Assembly: GCA_002007465.1 (NCBI GenBank)
Contig: LNAC01000771.1
Span: 389,830-453,829, forward strand
DNA from: Ailurus styani
Lineage: Eukaryota; Chordata; Mammalia; Carnivora; Ailuridae
Direction: 5' to 3'
DNA length: 64,000 nt
The notes beneath the pieces were generated by a model, which did not search any database, was not told the DNA's origin, and saw nothing but the letters and a program-made list of their open reading frames with translations. Below are positions 58,330 to 64,000 of this stretch, one piece after another (position 1 is the first letter of the stretch; every line of letters begins with the position of its first letter). Both the position numbers and the translations under genes were made by a program.

Positions 58330-59250
58330 TTTTTTCCAATTTTCTTTTGACTTTGTTCTTCAAATTGAATAATCTCTATTGATCTGTCTTCAAGTTCACT
58401 GACTTTCTTCTGTTACTACTGTTCTGCTATTACATCTAGGAAATGATTTTTTTTATTTCAGAAGTTATATTTTTCAGTTTAAAATTGCCATTTAAACCAT
58501 TTTTATAGCTTTTAGTTCATTGCTAAAAATTTCTACTTTTCCATTTATTTAAGCATATTTACCATTATCTTATAGAGAGCCTGGTTAAAATAGCTGCTTT
58601 AATGTTTCTGTTTTGTTTTTTACAATTCCAGTATCTGGTGTCTGAGAGTTAACATATCTTGGTTGTCTTTGTCCTTAAGAATTGTCACATTTTTAAAAAA
58701 GCTTTATCTATTTAGTCTAGAGAGAAAGAGCGCATGAGCAGGGGGAAGGGTAGGAGGAGAGAGAGAGAAGCACACTCCCCACTGAGAGCAGAGTCCAATG
58801 TGGGGCTCGACCACACAACCCTGAGATCATGACCTGAGCCGAAATCAAAAGTCAGATGCTTAAGCAACTGAGCCACCCATGCACATATGTCACATTTTTT
58901 GTTTTGTTTTTATGTGTCATGTAATATTGAACTGTGTCCTTAACGCTGTTATTGTCCTGTAGTATGTTAATGTTTGTTTCATTGTTCTTCTGAGAGAAAA
59001 TAAATCCAGTTTGATTCAGAACACAGTTTTTATCTCAGCTTCTTTGGTTGGCAGTTCTAATCTCAGTTCAGCTTTCAAAGCCTCTAGTTTTCATCTGTGA
59101 AAAGCTACAGGCACCCCTCAGGTATTAGTCTGGAATTTGAGAGGTGGTCTAAATATTAGTTTGGTCCTGTAAATCTTTACTATATGCTTTGCATTTTTTC
59201 CTTGCATACACAGCTCAGGAGACAGCCTGACCCTTTGAGTTCATACACAG
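58330..59250 (-). repeat. old L1 5' region, interrupted by a SINEC
   Basis: Antisense L1M 5' UTR/ORF1-side text in two parts (58330-58694, 58887-59250): 'gatctgtcttcaagttcact', 'gaaatgattttttttatttc', 'aaaatagctgctttaatgt', 'gtcatgtaatattgaactgt', 'ctcaggtattagtctgg'. Limits approximate. Confidence 0.7.
58695..58886 (-). mobile_element. SINEC
   Basis: Antisense, 'gagcgcatgagcagggggaa', 'gagatcatgacctgagccga', 'aagcaactgagccacccatg'. Target-site duplication TTGTCACATTTTT against ATGTCACATTTTT (58682 on and 58887 on). Older subtype. Confidence 0.95.
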
Positions 59251-59279
59251 AATCAAGGGATTTCCTTCTTCCATTTTTC

Positions 59280-59518
59280 TTCAAAAGAACCAACAACTTT
59301 AACATTGTTGACATTTGAGAATAATTTTTCAGGGGGCAGTGGTGTGGGGTATTGCTGTCTTGTGCATTGTCAGACGTTTAGCAGCATTCCTGACCACGAT
59401 TCTATTAGACACAATCACACTTCTTTCCCAATTATGAAAACAAAAATGGTGACAGACATTGACAAAGGTCCTCTGGGGAGGGAGGGCAGCAAAACTACCC
59501 CCTGATTGAGAACCACTG
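59280..59518 (-). mobile_element. MER20-like hAT DNA transposon
   Basis: Antisense: 'aacattgttgacatttgaga', 'gtcttgtgcattgtcagacg', 'tttagcagcattcctgacca', 'gacattgacaaaggtcctct' and the terminal inverted repeat 'attgagaaccactg' at 59505-59518. The opposite terminus is eroded. A non-autonomous element of about 220 bp; no coding capacity. Confidence 0.85.
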
Positions 59519-59689
59519 CTCTAAGACCAAGTACAAGTACTAAACTGCTTAAAGAAGTATAAGCCTAAAGGCTTCTCAGTCTCAGGGTCTAAAACTCAAC
59601 ATTTGGCCTGCAGTGCCTGCCACACTAACTAACTTATTTCCTATCTAGAATTCTTTCTCCGAGTGAAAATCAGTAACACCTGTCCAGTT

Positions 59690-59850
59690 CTGTAAACACC
59701 TAGGAGTCATTTTGGATACCTCCCCTCTCCTCATCCTCCTTTATAACTGAACCATGATTTAAATATGACAGTATTTAAATACCTCTTGAATCTGTTTTCT
59801 TCTCTCATTAGCCTATCAGTCTATTCCATCTCCTCTTTCTAATGCTAAAA
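59690..59850 (+). repeat. L2 LINE fragment
   Basis: 'acctaggagtcattttggat' followed by 'acctcccctctcctcatcct' and 'taaatacctcttgaatctg' (L2: 'cctaggagtcatccttgact...cctccc'). Confidence 0.7.
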
Positions 59851-60240
59851 AACTATTTTCTTATCTTCTCTCATCCATATGCACCCTTGGATTTGCTCTG
59901 CCAAATCTGTTTTTCATTTTTACAGAAACTCCACTCTTTCTCCACACAAGATATAAAAGAATCTAGGAAGTGTGCTAGGGTGAGTGCTGTGAAAGGTGTA
60001 AACCTGATGATTCACAAACCTGTATCCCTGGGGCAAAAAAAAAAAAAGAATACCCTTAAAACAAGCCAAAAAATAGTTTAGAATTATATTCTACAGGACT
60101 GACTGATAGAGTTAAAATGCATTAATTATATATGAATATAATAAACTTGTTATTTTGGAGATGTTCAAAGGCTGCACTAAATTAAAATATGGAGTTTAAC
60201 CCAAGAAGAATGAATAACTATACAATGTCAGGATGTATTT
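59851..60240. other. unassigned AT-rich sequence
   Basis: A-rich run at 60036-60047. Otherwise nothing recognised. Confidence 0.4.
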
Positions 60241-60428
60241 TTTTTTAAGATTTTATTCATTTATTTGACAGGAGAGAGAGATTATAAGCAGGCAGAGAGG
60301 CAGGCAGAGAGGAAGAAGCAGGCTCCCCACTGAGCAGAGAGCCTGATGCGGGCCTGGATCCCAGGACCCTGAGACCATGACCTGAGCCAAACGCAGAAGC
60401 ATTAACCCACTGAGCCACCCAGGCGCCC
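60241..60428 (-). mobile_element. SINEC, mustelid-type young subfamily
   Basis: Antisense, 'gagattataagcaggcagag', 'catgacctgagccaaacgca', 'cattaacccactgagccacc'. Target-site duplication CAGGATGTATTT (60229-60240, repeated from 60428). Confidence 0.96.
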
Positions 60429-60440
60429 AGGATGTATTTT

Positions 60441-60869
60441 AATTTATGTAATTTGAGAATGTTTTCACTAACTTGTTATAAAGATTTGATATCACTAATT
60501 AAGAAATAAATAAGTTCAATATTAAAAAAAGAATCTAGGAAGAGCAAACTAGTCTCAAACTGAGACAAGAAACAGGAGTTAATCCTATGAACTTTCAATT
60601 ATATCTTAATATAGAAAGGTTACAAATTCTACTGAATAACCTAATACCTCTTCTGCTATTTACAAATCCAAATTCTCCAAATTTCCCACAACACTGCTCC
60701 TATCTACCGATCATTATTGCCCATGGCTCTGTAGCTCAAATAGATAAGTATTTGTTATTACAAAAACATGCCACTTTCCTCTGATCTTGAGGATTTACTC
60801 AGTGTTCTGCTAAATTTTAATACTAGTCTCTCATCTCTACATAGTCACGTTTTTCCATGGCTTAACTCA
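60441..60869. other. unassigned AT-rich sequence
   Basis: Nothing recognised. Confidence 0.4.
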
Positions 60870-61070
60870 ATATATAAGAAAACTATCATGTATTGAGTTC
60901 CTGGTATGTGTTAGACCTTGTATTAGAAAGCAATGCCCCCAATGGAGGGGGTATTTTTATGCTTGATTTACACAGGATGAGATTGATATTGGGGACAAGA
61001 GATAACTTTTCTACAATCATATAATTAGTAAGGGTCAGCACCAGGATTCAAACTCAACAAGGTCTCTTAC
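60870..61070 (-). repeat. MIR SINE
   Basis: Antisense: 'tatcatgtattgagttcctg', 'gtatgtgttagaccttgtat', 'gggtcagcaccaggattcaa' (MIR 'ttgagcacctactatgtgccaggc...gcagagctgggattcaaac'). Confidence 0.72.
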
Positions 61071-62099
61071 AAAATCCTGTTCCCTTACCCTTCACAACCT
61101 CATGAAGGCTTCTCTTACAATATCAAACTTTACAAGCCTTGAATTTGGCCTCCTCTACAAATATTTTATCACCTTTCTTAGCAGATGATCTTATAGGGTC
61201 ATTGACTAATGTGTATCTTATTTCTTCAATAAGAATGATTCTTGGAAGTCAAAAGAGAAACTTCTATTTCTCTTATGTATCTCTTAAAATATGTAACATC
61301 TCTTAGGTACCCCAAGATTTATGCACAACAAAACAAATGCTAAGGAAATGCATATTATAGGTGGGGTCCAACTAGATATAACCCTAGTTATAGGGAAAAT
61401 ATGAGGCATACTTTCAGCTATGTTTTGTCTAGCAGCCACAAAAAGCAATCCATTTGGGGGATATTAGTACAGTGATGCTATAATCAGAAAATAAAAATAG
61501 AGAAAAATATGTTTAAAGAACATGTTTCCTATATACCTTCCTATATATTTATTTTGAGTTCAATGTATTAGGTCTGATTATATATGCTGCACTAACATTT
61601 GAATCTGCTTCTAGGGTTTTCTGACCTCAGGACTTCCTTCCATTAATCTCTCTGTTTTGAGGGTCCAGATGGTGAGATAGACAAATCTAATTCTGATCCC
61701 AAATCTCCCACTGATTTACTGTATAGGCATGAGTAAAAAATTTACTCTGTGGGGCCTTCAGTTCATTTTAAGATGAAAAAATTTCTCCTTTGAATTTGAA
61801 TATAAATACAATGTGTTCAAACAAAGAATTTTGAAGACTTTGTAAGGAAAGCTTCGTGTAAACAGTCCTTTTTTTCAACTTTAAATACTGTTTTTTCTTT
61901 CCTAATTAATTTCAGAAGGATTCAAGAAGAGGTGACAGAATACAAAAGCAATGGTTACTAAAATATTGTTCACTTTCCTCATCATTGTTATACATAATTG
62001 CCTGTCTTCTGGCCTACAATCTTATCACTGTCAGGAATAATTTTTAGAAACTTTCTATGTAAGAGAGACTATACAAATAGATTCTATGGGGAAATTTTT
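61071..62099. other. unassigned AT-rich sequence
   Basis: Nothing recognised. 61650-61780 has a faint MIR-like order ('caaatctaattctgatccca...ttactgtataggcatgagta'). Confidence 0.4.
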
Positions 62100-62500
62100 A
62101 CAATAGAATAAGACATGGTAATTCCTCTCTAAGAAGTTCAGATATAGTTGGGGAGATAAGACCTTATTCACAAGGAAAAAACATTATACAAGGTCGAATA
62201 CGATAAATTTCAAATCAGTAGCATAAACGTGCCAAGGTTTAGAGTAGAGATAAAGATGAAGTGTGGATTGAGTCAAATTGTGTAGCATGTGATTTTGAAC
62301 ACCAAACCAAATATTTGGACTTGATCCTGCAGTCAATAGAAACCAGAATATGTCTGAGTTACAGAATGACCTGATGTGAGTGATATTTAGGAACATAAAT
62401 ACAGAAGATAAAAAACTGGAGGCAGGCATAGCTGTTAGGGATAGGCTGCAATTATCCAAGCAGGAAACTATATGGACCTGGATGGGGATATTGGTGCTAG
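62100..62500 (-). repeat. L2 LINE fragment
   Basis: Antisense L2: 'atttggacttgatcctgcag', 'tcaatagaaaccagaatatg', 'agaatgacctgatgtgagtg', 'gctgcaattatccaagcagg'. Diverged but in the right order. Confidence 0.6.
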
Positions 62501-62529
62501 AAATGGCCACTCTTTGTTTAATACTATTC

Positions 62530-62690
62530 CAGGTCTTGTCATGGAAGCTTCACATACATTACTTCCAATTCTCACAATAACCAAGCGAGATCTGTATTGT
62601 TGTCTTCATTTTATAGATGAAGAGAGTTTCCCAGAAATTATGGGATTTGTTTAATGAGAGTATAAGCCAAGTCCCTCTGGATCCTAAGAT
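62530..62690 (-). repeat. MIR SINE
   Basis: Antisense: 'acttccaattctcacaataa', 'cattttatagatgaagagag', 'gggatttgtttaatgagagt'. Confidence 0.75.
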
Positions 62691-63849
62691 ATACTATACA
62701 ATGTCACCCTCCACTGGTTTGGAAGCTGTGGCAGGTAGATTTGGGTTATGAATATAGGCTGAAAAATTATATTTGAGTTCCTAAGCATAAATGATTTGAA
62801 TTTTCAAGGACAAAGGAGGCCAACAGAGGCCAGAAAATGAATAGACAACAGTCAAGTACAGAACTCTTACATGTGATTTCAGAACAAAGGGGCAGCTCAT
62901 CTCACTTGCTTTTTGCACACTTGATGTCCTTATAGAAAAGGCAAGACCTACAATGCCAGTAGCCCTAGGAGAAGAAACTCACTCGGCTGAGTTCACTCTA
63001 AGTCATATATGAAATATGTCAGATCATTTCTGACAAAAAGGTTTTAACTAGCTTGTCCAGAAGCCAAAGGCTGAGGTCATTAGGCACCTAAATGAAGAAA
63101 GCAGGGCAATGATAAGAATGCTGACTTACTTGATAATTTGACTAAAAGTGGCCTTTATGTCAGGACACTTTTATTGATTTTGCTAGATTTTTTTGCCCCA
63201 TTTGGAAAAATAAATTGCTTATACAACATATGCTCAAAATCCACCCCTTGCTTTGAAAGCCTCTTTACACTGTCCCTGGATCAAGAGGAAGGGAAATCAG
63301 TACCTATAAAACACACAAATTTCCCCAGTACTATATGCAAAGCAGTTTCTCCTTTAATTTCTAACAATATTATTGATGCACTGCTGGACTTGGTGCAGAG
63401 GTCAAACTGGAGTTAAAATAAGCTGCCCCACTGCATGATAATTAAGGTCATTATAGGTTTAAACTGCTTCAAGGCTGTACTCTGCTGAAGCTATTTTTGA
63501 ATGAGACCTTGCAATCAAGTAGTATTTATGTCCTTTAATAAGTAGAAATGTAGCATAGTATCTTTTCAAGGATCACCACAAGCTTCAATAACATTCTTTA
63601 GTCATGAAGAGCCATATTTGACATGGAACTCAGCAAAATAGGGAGTAAAAACAAATGTTGCCAACAATAATTTTGACATGTATAACATCTTAAATGGAGA
63701 AAAGTAAGTCCACCTGACCTTTCAACCAGAGCAAATAAGGCACCAACTGCCGAATTCGCATGGTTAACTCGAGCAACAGAAAATGAGATAGAGCTTTGCA
63801 ATCAAAATGCTAATACAGTATGGAGGTGGTGTCCCCAAATCTTAGAGAA
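62691..63849. other. unassigned non-coding sequence
   Basis: No named repeat, exon or RNA gene. Short open frames only. Confidence 0.4.
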
Positions 63850-63933
63850 GTTCACATTCCAATTTCTATGGATTGGGTTTTTCATGCATAGGCTTCAAGT
63901 GAAGGCACATAATGTTGCTAGAACAGTACAAGG

Positions 63934-63998
63934 AAAATAAGGAAGGGATTGTCCTTGTCTTCAGGTATAATAAGGAAGGGACAGTCCTTGCCTTCCCA
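63934..63998. repeat. short tandem duplication (about 33-bp unit, two copies)
   Basis: 'aataaggaagggattgtcct' and 'aataaggaagggacagtcct', each followed by 'tg.cttc'. Two adjacent imperfect copies at the very end of the window, which may continue beyond it. The unit resembles antisense L2 ('ggtccctgccctc'). Confidence 0.85.
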
Positions 63999-64000
63999 TT

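Overview
This window is non-coding genomic DNA from a carnivoran mammal, most likely a mustelid (weasel, mink, ferret, otter or badger group). The main evidence is 21 copies of the carnivore tRNA-Lys-derived SINE (SINEC/Can-SINE). They have the typical head (GCCTGGGTGGCTCAG), a CT-rich stretch and an AAATAAATAAAATCTT tail, most with recognisable target-site duplications. Six belong to a subtype with the GGGTTAAAGCCTCTGC head variant and the GATTACAAGTAGGCAGAGAG-type body, which I associate with mustelids. I recognised no protein-coding exon, tRNA, rRNA, CRISPR array or other gene. Every open frame inspected is short and is either antisense to a transposon, crosses a microsatellite, or has no recognisable protein family. 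The window is best read as intergenic or deep-intronic sequence.

Layout. 1-1530 is an old L2 LINE (minus) split by a Tigger2-type DNA transposon, itself split by a SINE. 2.3-7.5 kb holds MIR, L2, two SINEs and a good MLT1A-type LTR (5461-5818). 8.19-8.85 kb is a nested tandem duplication built around TA/CA/GA microsatellites, with the window's only ambiguous base (N at 8513) at the join of two near-identical 144-bp units. 10.4-12.1 kb has a SINE, a GATA microsatellite and MIR. 12187-13970 contains a long imperfect inverted duplication (arms of about 0.3 kb, one carrying a later SINE). 16.66-17.05 kb is an inverted MLT1-class LTR. 17.7-21.9 kb is AT-rich and unusually poor in recognisable repeats, apart from a 190-bp polypurine tract. 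23.1-26.3 kb contains two direct copies of an unassigned element of about 250 bp. 29.8-31.6 kb is a nested minus-strand L1 region with two young SINEs. 36.5-38.7 kb is L1 then a long L2. 40.25-42.2 kb is a plus-strand L1 broken by a MaLR-like LTR, which is broken by a SINE. 42.7-44.1 kb has two MIRs and L2. 44.1-53.9 kb is mostly unassigned with scattered L2/MIR and two SINEs. 53.95-59.25 kb is a pile-up of at least four minus-strand L1 segments with two SINEs, followed by a MER20-like element. The last 4.5 kb holds one young SINE and old MIR/L2 pieces.

There is no gene set acting together here. What the sequence records is an order of transposon insertion: L2/MIR first, then old L1M, MaLR and Tigger, then younger L1, and lastly the SINEs. 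The observations most worth checking are the inverted duplication, the unassigned direct-repeat pair, and the N-containing nested tandem duplication. I found no convincing evidence of a new functional system. Family names come from memory of repeat consensus sequences, not from a database search, and boundaries of old elements are approximate.
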